A DNA stretch of 64,000 bases from the NCBI GenBank assembly GCA_018267575.1, contig JAFDYF010000001.1:62001-126000 (forward strand), given 5' to 3'. Each line of letters starts with the position of its first letter. Position 1 is the stretch's first letter. Of this stretch, positions 10,058 to 19,913 are shown piece by piece. The position numbers and the translations under genes were made by a program. The stretch comes from Bacteroidota bacterium. Lineage in GTDB: Bacteria; Bacteroidota; Bacteroidia; Chitinophagales; Chitinophagaceae. The notes beneath the pieces are model-generated. The model saw nothing but the letters and a program-made list of their open reading frames with translations, did no database searches and was not told the DNA's origin.

Positions 10058-11716
10058 ATGATCCGCTCCATTCCTATTTCAGCATTCATTTACCTGATAC
10101 TTCTATCCAGTTCCTCGGCCCAAAAACTAAAAAGAGGCGACCGGATGATTCTTGCCAACCTCGAGACCCATATCCGTTTTCTGGCCGATGACAAACTGGA
10201 AGGTCGGAGAGCAGGAACAGCGGGTGAGAGTGCGGCTAGCAACTATATTAGTGCAGAGTTTCATAATGCTGGGCTGGCAATGGTCGGGGAAAACAAATCC
10301 TGGTTGCAGGCATTTGATATCAATGACGGAAAACAAATTGAGGAGGCCACTTCCTTATCTGTCAACAATAATAACCTCACTCTTTATAAAGATTATTTTC
10401 CCCTGCCCTTCAGCGCCAATATGAAGGCAAATGGCAATATCGCCATCGCATTGCAGGAAACTGGTGTGCCATGGGTGGTGGATATAAAAGAAATGTTGGA
10501 GGAAAATAAGGATAACCCACACTTCGACCTCCAGGAAGCCCTCCATACCAAAGTGGAGGAATGCAAAAAAGATGGTGCAACCGCTGTTATCTTTTATAAT
10601 GATTCCAAATTGCCAGATCATATTTCCTTCGATCCCAAAAATCGATCTGAAACAGCGACCATTCCTGTATTATATGCAACGGCCGAAGCAAAGAAAAAAT
10701 ATTTCAATGATCCTTCTGCTTCCCTTGATATAAAAATCAATGTGGTATTGGGTGAAAAAAAACGTATCGGTCATAATGTGCTCGGGTATATTGATAATGG
10801 GGCAGAAAAAACGGTGGTATTGGGTGCGCATTACGATCATCTGGGTTACGGCGAAGATGGCAATTCCATGTACCGGGGCACGGAACATCTCATCCATCAT
10901 GGTGCGGATGATAACGCCAGTGGCACGGCTGCGCTGATAGAGCTTGCCAAATTATTGAAGCAATCAAAGTTCAAAAACAATAATTATCTGTTCATTGCTT
11001 TTTCGGGAGAAGAGTTGGGTCTATTTGGCTCCAAATATTTTGTGGAACATCCAATCATCGATCTGAAGAAAGTAAATTACATGATCAATATGGATATGGT
11101 GGGCAGATTGAACGATAGTTCCCATGTCCTCACTATTGGGGGTTATGGTACCTCGCCGGAATGGGGCAGCCTTTTCAATAGTAACCAGAACGAAAAAAAA
11201 TATTTCATCCTCAAATATGATAGCAGTGGTACAGGTCCCAGCGATCATACCTCATTCTATCGAAAGGATATTCCGGTGCTTTTCTTTTTTACAGGTCTGC
11301 ACAAGGACTATCACCGACCAAGCGACGAAGCGGATAAAATCAACTACACAGGTGAACTGCATGTGGTAAAATATATTTACCAGTTGATAGACGACCTAAA
11401 TAATAAAGGGAAACTGGCTTTTTCAAAAACAAGAGAAAATTCCACAGCTTCATCAGCTCGTTTTACAGTTACTTTAGGCATTATGCCAGATTATAGTTTT
11501 AGTGGTACAGGTCTGAGGGTGGATGGGATCAGTGATGGGAGACCCGCACAAAAAGCGGGACTTAAAGCAGGCGATATCATTGTACAGCTTGGCGATATTA
11601 GCGTGAACAACATGGATACTTATATGCAGGCATTATCAAAATTTAAGAAAGGCGATGCCACTACCGTAAAGTACAAGCGCGGCACCGCTCTTCAGGAAGC
11701 TGCCGTGCAATTTTAA
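10058..11716 (+). CDS. Secreted M28-family metallopeptidase with PDZ domain
   Basis: With the ATG at 10058 the protein opens with a clean signal peptide (MIRSIPISAFIYLILLSSSS then AQ). An inserted protease-associated-like domain precedes the M28 zinc peptidase core. Metal-ligand motifs are visible: the His of AHYDHLG (about residue 257), the Asp of GADDNASG, the Glu pair of FSGEELG, the Asp of NMDMVGR and the His of GPSDHTSF. A C-terminal PDZ domain (roughly residues 460-552, with AGLKAGDIIVQLG) follows, as in Bacteroidota aminopeptidase relatives. It probably trims peptides in the periplasm or outside the cell. A GTG 63 bases upstream is in frame but would place non-signal residues before the signal peptide. 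Confidence 0.92.
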   Translation: MIRSIPISAFIYLILLSSSSAQKLKRGDRMILANLETHIRFLADDKLEGRRAGTAGESAASNYISAEFHNAGLAMVGENKSWLQAFDINDGKQIEEATSLSVNNNNLTLYKDYFPLPFSANMKANGNIAIALQETGVPWVVDIKEMLEENKDNPHFDLQEALHTKVEECKKDGATAVIFYNDSKLPDHISFDPKNRSETATIPVLYATAEAKKKYFNDPSASLDIKINVVLGEKKRIGHNVLGYIDNGAEKTVVLGAHYDHLGYGEDGNSMYRGTEHLIHHGADDNASGTAALIELAKLLKQSKFKNNNYLFIAFSGEELGLFGSKYFVEHPIIDLKKVNYMINMDMVGRLNDSSHVLTIGGYGTSPEWGSLFNSNQNEKKYFILKYDSSGTGPSDHTSFYRKDIPVLFFFTGLHKDYHRPSDEADKINYTGELHVVKYIYQLIDDLNNKGKLAFSKTRENSTASSARFTVTLGIMPDYSFSGTGLRVDGISDGRPAQKAGLKAGDIIVQLGDISVNNMDTYMQALSKFKKGDATTVKYKRGTALQEAAVQF

Positions 11717-11744
11717 ACCTTCATTCCATTTTTCGTTTATTATT

Positions 11745-12179
11745 ATGAGATTAAAACTGGATGTTGAGGAACTTACCGAATCTTTTTTTGAAGATGCAAG
11801 GCTCTTGGGCCTGGTGGCACCTATGAAAGAATATTTATTATGCTGGCATCTGAACAATTCACTCCGATTCGGTTTTCGCAATAATAATGATATCGAGATA
11901 CAGCTTACCAAAAAAAGACGCACTTATTTTTTCTGCGTTTACCAATATGCCGAACCCAATAGCTCCTTAAACCATTATTTATATAAAAACCATTTCGACG
12001 GGGAATACCTTCTACCGGAATTTCGGCACCTAGATTTTTTATGGCTGATGAAGGGTGATTCAATCAACGATGAAACCATGAATGGGTTGATTAATTCCAT
12101 CCGAACATTGAACGGCGTACAGTTGGTAACCGAGCTGACCAATGAGAAAATAAAGAATAAGGGCAATTTGATTTTTTAG
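11745..12179 (+). CDS. IPExxxVDY family protein
   Basis: The 144-residue protein shows the hallmarks of the IPExxxVDY family: the N-terminal LGL block, a CWHLNNSLRF segment corresponding to the family's CWxLNKxL, the signature here reading LPEFRHLDF, and the terminal KNKGNLIF resembling the family's LKSKxNLIF. The family is widespread in Bacteroidota and has no established function that I know of. It lies 28 bases after the M28 peptidase and could be co-transcribed. It has no signal peptide or membrane segment, so it is cytoplasmic. Confidence 0.85.
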   Translation: MRLKLDVEELTESFFEDARLLGLVAPMKEYLLCWHLNNSLRFGFRNNNDIEIQLTKKRRTYFFCVYQYAEPNSSLNHYLYKNHFDGEYLLPEFRHLDFLWLMKGDSINDETMNGLINSIRTLNGVQLVTELTNEKIKNKGNLIF

Positions 12180-12304
12180 TATAAAACTTCGGCAGGATAG
12201 GAGAGCAGACAAGATTTTTTTTAAATCCGAGTATTGGCTAAACAAAATGACGCCATTTTATGTAATCATTAAAAGTGGTAGCATCATCCCAAAAAAAATT
12301 TATT

Positions 12305-12535
12305 ATGTGGCAGGAAAAAGACAATAGCCTATATAAAAAATTTGAGTTCAAGGATTTTTCTGAAGCATTTGGCTTTATGACTAGAGTCGCTATTGAAGCG
12401 GAGAAAATGGACCATCATCCATTATGGACAAATGTTTATAATAAAGTAGAGATATGGCTTTCCACGCATAGTGCGGGCGATATCGTTACCGATATGGATA
12501 AGAAATTAGCGGAAAAAATTGATGGACTGGTTTAG
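12305..12535 (+). CDS. 4a-hydroxytetrahydrobiopterin dehydratase (pterin carbinolamine dehydratase)
   Basis: This small cytoplasmic enzyme dehydrates 4a-hydroxytetrahydrobiopterin, recycling the pterin cofactor of aromatic amino acid hydroxylases. The signature E-KMDHHPLW followed by the Tyr, the later Trp and His ([10 protein letters not shown]) and a closing Asp is complete. The ATG at 12305 gives 76 residues, close to the short bacterial form; a GTG at 12275 would add ten unrelated residues. No phenylalanine hydroxylase gene is in the window, so the physiological partner is not shown. Confidence 0.9.
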   Translation: MWQEKDNSLYKKFEFKDFSEAFGFMTRVAIEAEKMDHHPLWTNVYNKVEIWLSTHSAGDIVTDMDKKLAEKIDGLV

Positions 12536-12547
12536 GGTTGTCTTAAA

Positions 12548-12838
12548 ACTAGAGGCGAAAGGAGTCTGTAGTCAAGAGTCGTAAGTTCGTAGTCGGGGAG
12601 TGACTTTGGAGCAGAAGGCAAAGCCAAATCCCTAATTACAAATTCCTTAAATTCCACTGCGCCTCCCTGTCTCTGCGGTTATTCTTGCTGCAACGAATTG
12701 TTTTCTTATGTGCCTAATATGCCTTATGTGGTTCAAAAAAACCCTTAACTATTATCTAGTTTTTTAGCACTGAGGTACAGAAGGTAGACACAGAGGGTAG
12801 AACCCCAAATTCCTAATTACAAATTCCCAATTCCTACT
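12548..12838 (+). repeat. Modular dispersed intergenic repeat, copy A
   Basis: The whole spacer between the pterin dehydratase and rho is made of short semi-repetitive words: GAGTC/GTCGGGAG phrases, CTGTCTCTGCGGTTATTC, the 33-base block at 12704-12736 (TCTTATGTGCC to GGTTCAA), a CACTGAGGTACAGA-GTAGACACAGAGG block and AATTCCTAATTACAAATTCCC. The same words in the same order occur in inverted orientation at 19045-19300, and several recur at 45262-45445. No protein is encoded. Confidence 0.85.
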
Positions 12839-12845
12839 CCACTCA

Positions 12846-14486
12846 TTACCCATTCATACTAGCCAAAAACTCTTCATTGCTCTTGGTACCGCGCATGCGT
12901 TTGAGTAACTCGTTCATGGCCTCTTCGGTGTTCATATCATTTAGGAAAACACGCAATAGGTTCATACGCTGAAGCACATCCCTTTCCAATAACAGATCAT
13001 CGCGACGTGTGGAGGAAGCCACCAAATCGATCGCTGGGAAAATACGCCTGTTCGACAAACGACGATCCAGTTGTAATTCCATATTACCAGTACCCTTGAA
13101 CTCCTCAAAAATCACTTCATCCATTTTACTGCCGGTATCAATCAGGGCTGTGGCCAATATTGTGAGTGATCCGCCATTTTCAATTTTTCTTGCCGCGCCA
13201 AAAAACTGTTTTGGCTTTTGCATCGCATTGGCTTCCACACCACCGGACAGCACTTTACCTGATGCAGGTGCAACCGTATTGTGGGCTCGGGCAAGTCTTG
13301 TGATAGAGTCCAATAATATCACCACATCGTGGCCGCACTCAACCAATCGTTTTGCTTTTTGCAAAGCAATGGTGGATACTTTTACATGTTTTTCTGCAGG
13401 CTCATCAAAGGTGGACGCAATCACTTCCGCTTTTACGCTGCGTTCCATATCCGTTACTTCTTCCGGTCTTTCATCCACCAACACAATCATCAGATAACAT
13501 TCTGGGTGATTGGACGCAATCGCATTGGCAACCGCTTTTAGTAAAACCGTCTTACCGGTTTTGGGTTGTGCCACAATCAATCCTCGCTGACCCTTACCAA
13601 TAGGTGTAAAAAGGTCCATAATGCGGGTGGAATAATCGTTGGGCGTAGTAAAAAGATTTAGCTTTTCAAACGGGAACAAAGGTGTCAGGTAGTCAAAAGG
13701 CACACGATCTCGCACTTCTTCAGGTCCCTTGCTATTGATCGATTCTACTTTCAGCAAAGCAAAATATTTCTCCCCTTCTTTTGGAGGTCTTACTGCTCCA
13801 TGTACGGTATCTCCTGTTTTTAGACCAAACAGTTTTATCTGCGATGGGGAAACATACACATCATCTGGTGAAGAAAGATAGTTGTAATCACTACTACGTA
13901 AAAAACCATAACCGTCAGGCATCATCTCCAAAACGCCTTCTGCCTGTATGATCCCATCAAATTCAATATTAAAAGAATCGTTCCGGCGCTGTGGGTAGTT
14001 TTTATTCGGCTGGTTTTCGCTGGCCTGAACCTGATCGGAACTTGACTCCTCTGTTTCAACGTTCTCCGCTTCCATTTCCTCTTCCTCTGGAATACTCACC
14101 ATCTCTTCTTCTTGCTGCACGGGTGCTGGTTCTGGTGCTGCAGCAATAGGCTCTTCTTCCCTTTTCTTTATCTTTTTTATTACAGGTTTATCTTCCTTTT
14201 TCCTCGGCTCTTTTTTCAGCTCGGGTGTTTTTGCTGTTGTTTCACCACTTTCAACATAAGCTTCTTCGCTCGAATTAGCTGTAGTCGTTTTGATCAGACG
14301 CTTTCTCTTGGGCTTTTCGTCCGTTGATTCTTGGGCAGCTTCAGTAGGGGCAAGCGCTTGCTTATCCAATATTTTATATACCAACTCTTGCTTATCGAGC
14401 TTTTTTGCGCCGTGGATTTTAAGTTGCTCTGCGATGTCGAGCAGTTCGGTAACGAGCATATCGTTCAATTGTAGGATATCATACAT
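12846..14486 (-). CDS. rho: Transcription termination factor Rho
   Basis: Rho is a hexameric RNA-dependent helicase that ends transcription. The protein has the N-terminal Rho-N helix domain (about residues 1-50) and then a roughly 110-residue low-complexity insertion rich in Lys/Glu/Pro/Ser. The RNA-binding cold-shock-like domain ([14 protein letters not shown]) follows, then the ATPase domain with Walker A QPKTGKT near residue 312 and [13 protein letters not shown]. The C-terminus is complete ([17 protein letters not shown]). Such an insertion is normal for Bacteroidota Rho and is thought to be disordered. The gene is transcribed divergently from asnS and converges on repeat copy A. Confidence 0.98.
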   Translation of the reverse strand: MYDILQLNDMLVTELLDIAEQLKIHGAKKLDKQELVYKILDKQALAPTEAAQESTDEKPKRKRLIKTTTANSSEEAYVESGETTAKTPELKKEPRKKEDKPVIKKIKKREEEPIAAAPEPAPVQQEEEMVSIPEEEEMEAENVETEESSSDQVQASENQPNKNYPQRRNDSFNIEFDGIIQAEGVLEMMPDGYGFLRSSDYNYLSSPDDVYVSPSQIKLFGLKTGDTVHGAVRPPKEGEKYFALLKVESINSKGPEEVRDRVPFDYLTPLFPFEKLNLFTTPNDYSTRIMDLFTPIGKGQRGLIVAQPKTGKTVLLKAVANAIASNHPECYLMIVLVDERPEEVTDMERSVKAEVIASTFDEPAEKHVKVSTIALQKAKRLVECGHDVVILLDSITRLARAHNTVAPASGKVLSGGVEANAMQKPKQFFGAARKIENGGSLTILATALIDTGSKMDEVIFEEFKGTGNMELQLDRRLSNRRIFPAIDLVASSTRRDDLLLERDVLQRMNLLRVFLNDMNTEEAMNELLKRMRGTKSNEEFLASMNG

Positions 14487-14742
14487 AAGAAGAAAGACTT
14501 GAGAGGTTTAACGCTGGTTTTAAAAGCCAGGTTTTTATTGAAAAAATTATAAATGAATTTTGATAAATGATGTATGGAATGGGTAAAACTGATTGTCTGC
14601 GAGCAAAATAGATAAGAGCGTCAGCTTAATTCCAGCACAATGTTAGCACAAAAACGGAAAATGCAAAAAATTATTTTATAATATTATTGAACCTAACTCC
14701 TCTTATAAGCCTTTTCCGTATCGGTTTTGGAATGCTTAATCT

Positions 14743-14751
14743 TATCTTTGC
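14743..14751 (+). promoter_or_regulatory. -7 promoter box of asnS
   Basis: TATCTTTGC matches the Bacteroidota -7 element TAnnTTTGC and ends 19 bases before the ATG at 14771. This makes an upstream start at 14687 unlikely. A clear -33 element at the right distance is not seen. Confidence 0.6.
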
Positions 14752-14770
14752 ACACTCAAAAAAGGCTTAT

Positions 14771-16207
14771 ATGTTCAACAAAAGGGTGAAAATAAAGGAT
14801 CTGTTATTGACAGAACCAATCGGTCAGGAAGCAGTGGTGATGGGGTGGGTACGTACTTTCCGCAACAACCAGTTTATTGCACTGAACGATGGTAGCACCA
14901 ATAGCAACCTGCAGATTGTGGTTGAACTTGGCAAATACGATGAGACTTTTTTAAAACGTATTACTACAAGCGCTTCATTAAAAGTGGTTGGTCATGTAGT
15001 AGCCTCTATGGGCAAGGGGCAAAAGCTGGAGCTAAAGGCTTCTTCCATTGAAATCCTTGGCGATAGCGATGCTGAAAAATATCCACTACAGCCTAAAAAA
15101 CATAGCTTGGAATTCCTAAGGGAGATTGCACATCTACGTTTTCGAACCAGCACTTTTAGTTCTGTTTTCCGCATCAGACATTCATTGGCTTTTGCCATAC
15201 ATAAATTTTACAACGACAAGGGTTTTGTATACCTGCACACACCTATCATCACGGCTTCGGATGCAGAAGGTGCGGGAGAAATGTTCAAGGTGACTACTTT
15301 GCCTTTCGACCAAACCCCTCGAAAAGAAGATGGCACAGTCGATTTCAACGAAGATTTTTTTGGCCGTGCTACCAACCTTACCGTAAGCGGTCAATTGGAG
15401 GGAGAACTGGCTGCCACAGCACTGAGCGAAATCTATACTTTTGGACCTACTTTCCGGGCAGAAAACTCCAATACCGCCCGTCATTTGGCCGAATTTTGGA
15501 TGATTGAACCGGAAATGGCCTTTTATGATCTGGAAGATAATATGAATTTGGCAGAAGAGTTTATCAAATACCTGATCAGATATGCGATGGAACATAACCG
15601 CGAAGACTTGGAATTCCTCGCTCAACGGCTCGAAGAGGAAGAAAAGCAAAAACCACAAGCGGAACGGAGCGAAATGGGGTTGATTGAAAAATTGGAATTC
15701 GTAATGAATAACGATTTTGAAAGAATTACTTACACAGAGGCCATCGACATACTATTGGCGTCACCTGCATATAAAAAGAAAAAATTCAAGTACGACGTAA
15801 GCTGGGGCATTGATATGCAGAGCGAGCACGAACGATATTTGGTAGAAAAGCATTTTAAGAAACCGGTAATTGTTACGGGCTATCCCAAAGCCATCAAAGC
15901 TTTTTACATGCGGCAGAATGATGATGGCAAAACTGTAGCGGCCATGGATATCCTTGCTCCCGGCATTGGAGAGATTGTAGGTGGTTCGCAAAGGGAAGAA
16001 AGAATGGAAAAATTGGAAGAAAGGATGAAGGAGATGCATATCCCAATCGAAGAAATGTGGTGGTATTTGGATACACGCCGCTTTGGCACAGTTCCACATG
16101 CTGGTTTTGGTCTGGGATTTGAACGCATGGTACAATTTGTGACCGGCATGACCAATATCCGTGACGTGATTGCCTTCCCGAGAACCCCGAAGAATGCAGA
16201 GTTTTAA
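14771..16207 (+). CDS. asnS: Asparaginyl-tRNA synthetase
   Basis: Class IIb aminoacyl-tRNA synthetase that charges tRNA-Asn. An N-terminal OB-fold anticodon-binding domain (about residues 15-110, [20 protein letters not shown]) precedes the catalytic core. Motif 2 reads [20 protein letters not shown]. Motif 3, [12 protein letters not shown], is followed by the AsnRS-type ending [15 protein letters not shown]. The ATG at 14771 (478 aa) follows a promoter box; the longer frame from 14687 lies mostly in promoter DNA. The gene sits alone between rho and exbD. Confidence 0.97.
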   Translation: MFNKRVKIKDLLLTEPIGQEAVVMGWVRTFRNNQFIALNDGSTNSNLQIVVELGKYDETFLKRITTSASLKVVGHVVASMGKGQKLELKASSIEILGDSDAEKYPLQPKKHSLEFLREIAHLRFRTSTFSSVFRIRHSLAFAIHKFYNDKGFVYLHTPIITASDAEGAGEMFKVTTLPFDQTPRKEDGTVDFNEDFFGRATNLTVSGQLEGELAATALSEIYTFGPTFRAENSNTARHLAEFWMIEPEMAFYDLEDNMNLAEEFIKYLIRYAMEHNREDLEFLAQRLEEEEKQKPQAERSEMGLIEKLEFVMNNDFERITYTEAIDILLASPAYKKKKFKYDVSWGIDMQSEHERYLVEKHFKKPVIVTGYPKAIKAFYMRQNDDGKTVAAMDILAPGIGEIVGGSQREERMEKLEERMKEMHIPIEEMWWYLDTRRFGTVPHAGFGLGFERMVQFVTGMTNIRDVIAFPRTPKNAEF

Positions 16208-16459
16208 TGCAGACCATCTAATGGCAAGTTGAAAAGTTGATAGGTTGACTCGTTGAAGTCATTGTTCCTGTATTCATGCTATTATTTTTTTCATTCTGTA
16301 ATTAGAATACAAAAGCAGGAAAGGATGCTTGTCTATCTAGTATCGTCAATATCTCCAACTACATACTGATGAATAATTGAAAGGCAAGGGCTTTATGGAA
16401 AAATATTCCCGTTGAATCTCATTGTCGTATTCCTTCCAAAAAAATTAAAACATTATTTT

Positions 16460-17005
16460 ATGGCAGCACTGGATAGTACTGCTGGCGATCGCCGGCATCA
16501 GAAATCTTTGTCCCGTGGAAAAAAACTTTCCACCAAAGTAGACCTCACCCCAATGGTAGATCTGGGCTTTCTATTGACCACGTTTTTTATGGTCAGCACT
16601 GCTTGGACAAAACCCAAAGTCACTTCACTGAATATGCCCGCAGATGGTGATAGTACTACGCTCAGCGAAAAAGTAGTGCTTACCCTTTTAGCAGGCAGTG
16701 ATAACAATATCTATTACTATCCTGGGCATCTTGATCAATCATTGAAAGAAGGCTCAGGCGGCATCACTGGTTACTCCATTCAAAATGGTATTGGCGAAAT
16801 TATCCGGCAAAAGCAATCATGGATGGACCAATATTATAAAGGTGGAAGAAAGGAAATGATGGTATTGATCAAAGCCTCTTCTGATGCGAGCTATGAAAAT
16901 CTGGTCAGTTTATTAGATGAAATGCTGATCAACCAAGTGGGCAAATATGCCATCGTTGACATTTCCGAAGAAGAGAAGAACCTATTGAAAGAAAAAAAGC
17001 TTTAG
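16460..17005 (+). CDS. ExbD/TolR-family biopolymer transporter subunit, orphan
   Basis: A short cytoplasmic N-terminus leads into one membrane helix, VDLGFLLTTFFMVSTAW, containing the Asp that carries protons in ExbD/TolR. A periplasmic domain of about 130 residues follows. ExbD normally works with ExbB and TonB to energise outer-membrane receptors. Here no exbB, tonB or second exbD is adjacent, so it must pair with subunits coded elsewhere. The ATG at 16460 is chosen; 16 extra upstream residues have no ExbD character. The stop codon overlaps that of the convergent DUF3089 gene. Confidence 0.85.
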   Translation: MAALDSTAGDRRHQKSLSRGKKLSTKVDLTPMVDLGFLLTTFFMVSTAWTKPKVTSLNMPADGDSTTLSEKVVLTLLAGSDNNIYYYPGHLDQSLKEGSGGITGYSIQNGIGEIIRQKQSWMDQYYKGGRKEMMVLIKASSDASYENLVSLLDEMLINQVGKYAIVDISEEEKNLLKEKKL

Positions 17006-18033
17006 TGTTTTTTAAAAGCAGCAATCCTTGCGTGCACATTTTCCCTCACATTCATATAAAACAGATTGATATCGCCGATGTGGTAGTTCTTGATCCTGTA
17101 TAAGAAACTCCCGGGAAAATGTGGCCGGTTGAGCCATAGCACCCCATCATGGATTTGCGCATCGGCAGCATGGGGAGCGATATGGTTAAAATTGGTAAGG
17201 ACAGCACCCAAGTTCAAACTCCTTGACGCATATTCATCACTGTTATCCCAAGTAAGTGGATTGATAATATAGGATGGTGATTTCTCAATTTGCACATAAT
17301 CGGCAATGAAATCTTTTTTGAAGCTGCGCCAACCTACAAAGCAACCCGTCTGTAGGGAATCTTTGCATAGCGGCAATGTGGCAAAGCTGCCTTGGGGTAT
17401 ATACATGCCCACTACATAAGCAGCAACCAATTGATGCATCAGCGGTTTGCCATCGAAAAATTCCTTCAACAACCTGATGGCATGGGTACTTCCTTGGCTA
17501 TGCGAGGCAATGATGATGGGCCGGCCATTATTATAATGGTCGAGATAATATTGAAATGCTGTTTTCAAATCTTGATAAGCCAAATCAAATGCTTGAATAG
17601 CAGAGGCAGTATCTTTGGTATAATAAGCCCTCAGGTTTGCCTGCCGATATCGGGGAGCGAAAATCCTGCATTCATTAAAGGCAGTTGCCTGATACAGTAT
17701 CGTACTATAGTCGGTTTTGGCATTGATGGTATCACTATTGATGTCCGCATTCCAACTGTTGCCATCCTTAATGCCATATGTGGTAGGGTGAAGAAAAAAT
17801 ACATCCACCGATGTGTCTTTCACAAAGCCATTTCGCAGCGGCGCTGGCACACTGTCCGACAGATTTTTTTTATAGGGATTCGCAGCCCAATATTCCAATT
17901 GACTATAGTCTGGTTTGTTTTCCTTGTTCTCAAATTTGTATTCATTCAGATGCTTTAGATATACCTGAGAGCAGGAATTATAAAACGACAAAACAAAAAC
18001 TACAAAAACAAGGGTGCCGATTCTTTGTGCCAA
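17002..18033 (-). CDS. DUF3089 lipoprotein, alpha/beta-hydrolase-like
   Basis: The N-terminus has a lipoprotein signal ending FVLSFYNSC, so it is probably membrane-anchored in the periplasm or on the outer membrane. The body matches DUF3089 proteins: DVFFLHPTTYG, a nucleophile-elbow-like ASHSQGS, and a C-terminal half with VVGMYIP and WLNRPHFPGSFLY. These suggest an alpha/beta hydrolase, perhaps an esterase, of unknown substrate. The start appears to be TTG at 18033; no in-frame ATG lies nearby, and a TACTTTTTG box upstream fits. The end overlaps the exbD stop by three bases. Confidence 0.82.
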   Translation of the reverse strand: MAQRIGTLVFVVFVLSFYNSCSQVYLKHLNEYKFENKENKPDYSQLEYWAANPYKKNLSDSVPAPLRNGFVKDTSVDVFFLHPTTYGIKDGNSWNADINSDTINAKTDYSTILYQATAFNECRIFAPRYRQANLRAYYTKDTASAIQAFDLAYQDLKTAFQYYLDHYNNGRPIIIASHSQGSTHAIRLLKEFFDGKPLMHQLVAAYVVGMYIPQGSFATLPLCKDSLQTGCFVGWRSFKKDFIADYVQIEKSPSYIINPLTWDNSDEYASRSLNLGAVLTNFNHIAPHAADAQIHDGVLWLNRPHFPGSFLYRIKNYHIGDINLFYMNVRENVHARIAAFKKH

Positions 18034-18099
18034 AATTTTTATTTTTACAAAAAGTAAATCTACTTATAATATTTATTTCCTCCATTTAATCATCAAATC

Positions 18100-19044
18100 A
18101 TGGGCATCCCAGTTGTAGACCTCGCCGATTTTTTATCCGCCGATCCAATTAGAAAAGCAGCTTTTGTGAAATCCATCGGTAAAGCATACGAAGAAGTTGG
18201 GTTTGTGGCAGTGAAAAACCATGGCATTGATGATACACTGATTGCTGACCTATATAAATATGTACAGCAGTTTTTTTCACTTCCATTGGATAAAAAGAAA
18301 AAATATGAGAAGCCCGAACTGGCTGGGCAGCGCGGCTATACCTCATTTGGAAAAGAACATGCAAAAGGAAGTAATGCAGCGGATTTGAAGGAATTTTTCC
18401 AATTTGGTCAGACTGTAGAGGACGATGATCCCGTAAAATCAGAATATCCCGACAATGTTTCGGTAGAAGAAGTACCGGCATTCACGCCTACTTTTTTTAA
18501 AGCTTACCGTGCTTTTGAAAAATCAGGGAGCGAGCTTTTAAAATCCATTGCCCTTTATCTTGGTCTGGATGAAAATTATTTTCAGGGCTTTTTGCATAAT
18601 GGCAATTCCATCCTGCGGGTCATCCACTACCCACCCATCACCGAAGAGCCAAAATCGGCCATCCGTGCCGAACAGCATGAAGACATCAACCTAATTACCT
18701 TATTGGTAGGTGCCTCTGCCGATGGGCTTCAAATTCTCACCAAACAAAATGAATGGATTGGGGTGACTTCGCTGCCCGAACAGATTGTGGTAAATGTGGG
18801 TGATATGCTACAGCGACTTACCAATAATAAACTAAAATCGACCACCCACCGTGTGGTGAACCCGCTCCGTGAAAAATGGCATACTTCCCGTTTTTCAATA
18901 CCTTTTTTCCTACACCCCAAAAGCAGTATGAGCTTAGCCTGCCTCGAGCATTGCATCGACAACAACCATCCCAAAGTCTATACTGACATGACAGCCGGCG
19001 AATATCTCGATGAAAGGTTGAGGGAGATTGGGCTGAAGAAATAA
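18100..19044 (+). CDS. Isopenicillin N synthase-family Fe(II)/2-oxoglutarate-dependent oxygenase
   Basis: The 314-residue protein has the N-terminal DIOX_N region (IPVVDLADF, VGFVAVKNHGI) and the jelly-roll core. The iron triad is visible as HED (EQHEDINLITLL) and a distal His (STTHRVV), and RFSIPFF supplies the arginine and serine that bind 2-oxoglutarate. Members oxidise small molecules and are common in bacteria without antibiotic clusters. The substrate cannot be assigned, as no biosynthetic neighbours are present. It is divergent from DUF3089 and ends at repeat copy B. Confidence 0.9.
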   Translation: MGIPVVDLADFLSADPIRKAAFVKSIGKAYEEVGFVAVKNHGIDDTLIADLYKYVQQFFSLPLDKKKKYEKPELAGQRGYTSFGKEHAKGSNAADLKEFFQFGQTVEDDDPVKSEYPDNVSVEEVPAFTPTFFKAYRAFEKSGSELLKSIALYLGLDENYFQGFLHNGNSILRVIHYPPITEEPKSAIRAEQHEDINLITLLVGASADGLQILTKQNEWIGVTSLPEQIVVNVGDMLQRLTNNKLKSTTHRVVNPLREKWHTSRFSIPFFLHPKSSMSLACLEHCIDNNHPKVYTDMTAGEYLDERLREIGLKK

Positions 19045-19300
19045 GGAATTGGTAATTTGTAATTGGGGATATGGGTTCTACCCTCTGCGTCTACCTCTTG
19101 TACCTCAGTGGTAAAACATCTATATTATATATTGAACTACATAAGGCATATTAGGCACATAAGAAAACAATTCGTGGCTGGAAGAATAACCGCAGAGACG
19201 GGGAGACGCATTGAAATTTAGGGAATTTGTAGTTGGGGCTTTGCCTTGTGCTCCAAAGTTACTCCCGACTCCGAACTAAAGACTCCTGACTACATTCCAT
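19045..19300 (-). repeat. Modular dispersed intergenic repeat, copy B (inverted relative to copy A)
   Basis: Read on the minus strand this spacer repeats copy A word for word in the same order: the GAGTC/GTCGGGAG phrase, AACTTTGGAGCA-AAGGCAAAGCC, TCTCTGCGGTTATTCTT, the 33-base block (19132-19164 complement, one mismatch), the CACTGAGGTAC-AGGTAGACGCAGAGGGTAGAA block and AATTACAAATT phrases. Copies A and B therefore form an inverted pair about 6.2 kb apart. The rest of the spacer up to 19518 holds only the padR promoter. Confidence 0.85.
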
Positions 19301-19439
19301 CCTCCATTTTCACCGCTTATCAAATCAGGTTTTGTAATATTTTTTGCCCGATTTCTTTAAAAACCCTTATCCATACTGCATTTCATCAATAGTATATTAG
19401 CTGTTTATAAGAATTACTGATTTTAAAATGGTACTTTGT

Positions 19440-19470
19440 TTTGCATAGTACTTAAATTTTTATATATTTG
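19440..19470 (+). promoter_or_regulatory. Consensus Bacteroidota promoter of padR-pspC
   Basis: TTTG at 19440-19443, exactly 19 bases, then TATATTTG at 19463-19470: a full match to TTTG-N19-TAnnTTTG. It leaves a leader of roughly 40 bases before the padR ATG at 19519, room for a PadR operator. Confidence 0.8.
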
Positions 19471-19518
19471 TGTTGGAATTAGTGATTCAAACAACTGGTT
19501 CTCTTAAAAAGAAACAAT

Positions 19519-19887
19519 ATGAATATCGAGAACACACAAAGCCAGATGCGAAAGGGGATACTCGAGTTCTGTATCCTTTCCATTATCCGCCGAGGCGAGG
19601 CCTATCCTTCCGACATCGTGGAAGAGATGAAAGCCGCCAACCTTCATATTCTGGAAGGCACTTTATACCCACTGCTTACCAGACTCAAAAATGCAGAAAT
19701 GCTCACCTACCGTTGGGTGGAGAGTAATTCCGGCCCTCCCCGCAAATATTTTTCACTCACCCCAAAAGGGCAGACTTTTTACGGGGAGCTGGAAGCGACC
19801 TGGAACGAGCTGGCCAATGCGGTGAATGCCCTGGCGAGCAAAAAGGAAAGCATGCCCGACAGTACTAACCAAAACCCAAGCTTCTAA
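19519..19887 (+). CDS. PadR-family transcriptional regulator
   Basis: A 122-residue winged-helix repressor. MRKGILEFCILSII-RGEAYPSDI is the PadR DNA-binding helix region, followed by LEGTLYPLLTRLKNAEML and the wing YRWVESNSGPPRKYFSLTPKG. A short C-terminal helix (ATWNELANAVNAL) serves dimerisation. It is followed after 26 bases by the PspC-domain gene. This pairing is common in Bacteroidota and implies that the regulator controls its own operon and the membrane protein. The ligand or stress it senses is not evident. Confidence 0.93.
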   Translation: MNIENTQSQMRKGILEFCILSIIRRGEAYPSDIVEEMKAANLHILEGTLYPLLTRLKNAEMLTYRWVESNSGPPRKYFSLTPKGQTFYGELEATWNELANAVNALASKKESMPDSTNQNPSF

Positions 19888-19913
19888 ACTTCAACCTTCA
19901 AATAAGAATTACA

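Noticed and set aside
18100..19044. Oxygenase as part of a natural-product cluster
   Set aside because: No synthetase, transporter or tailoring gene is adjacent.
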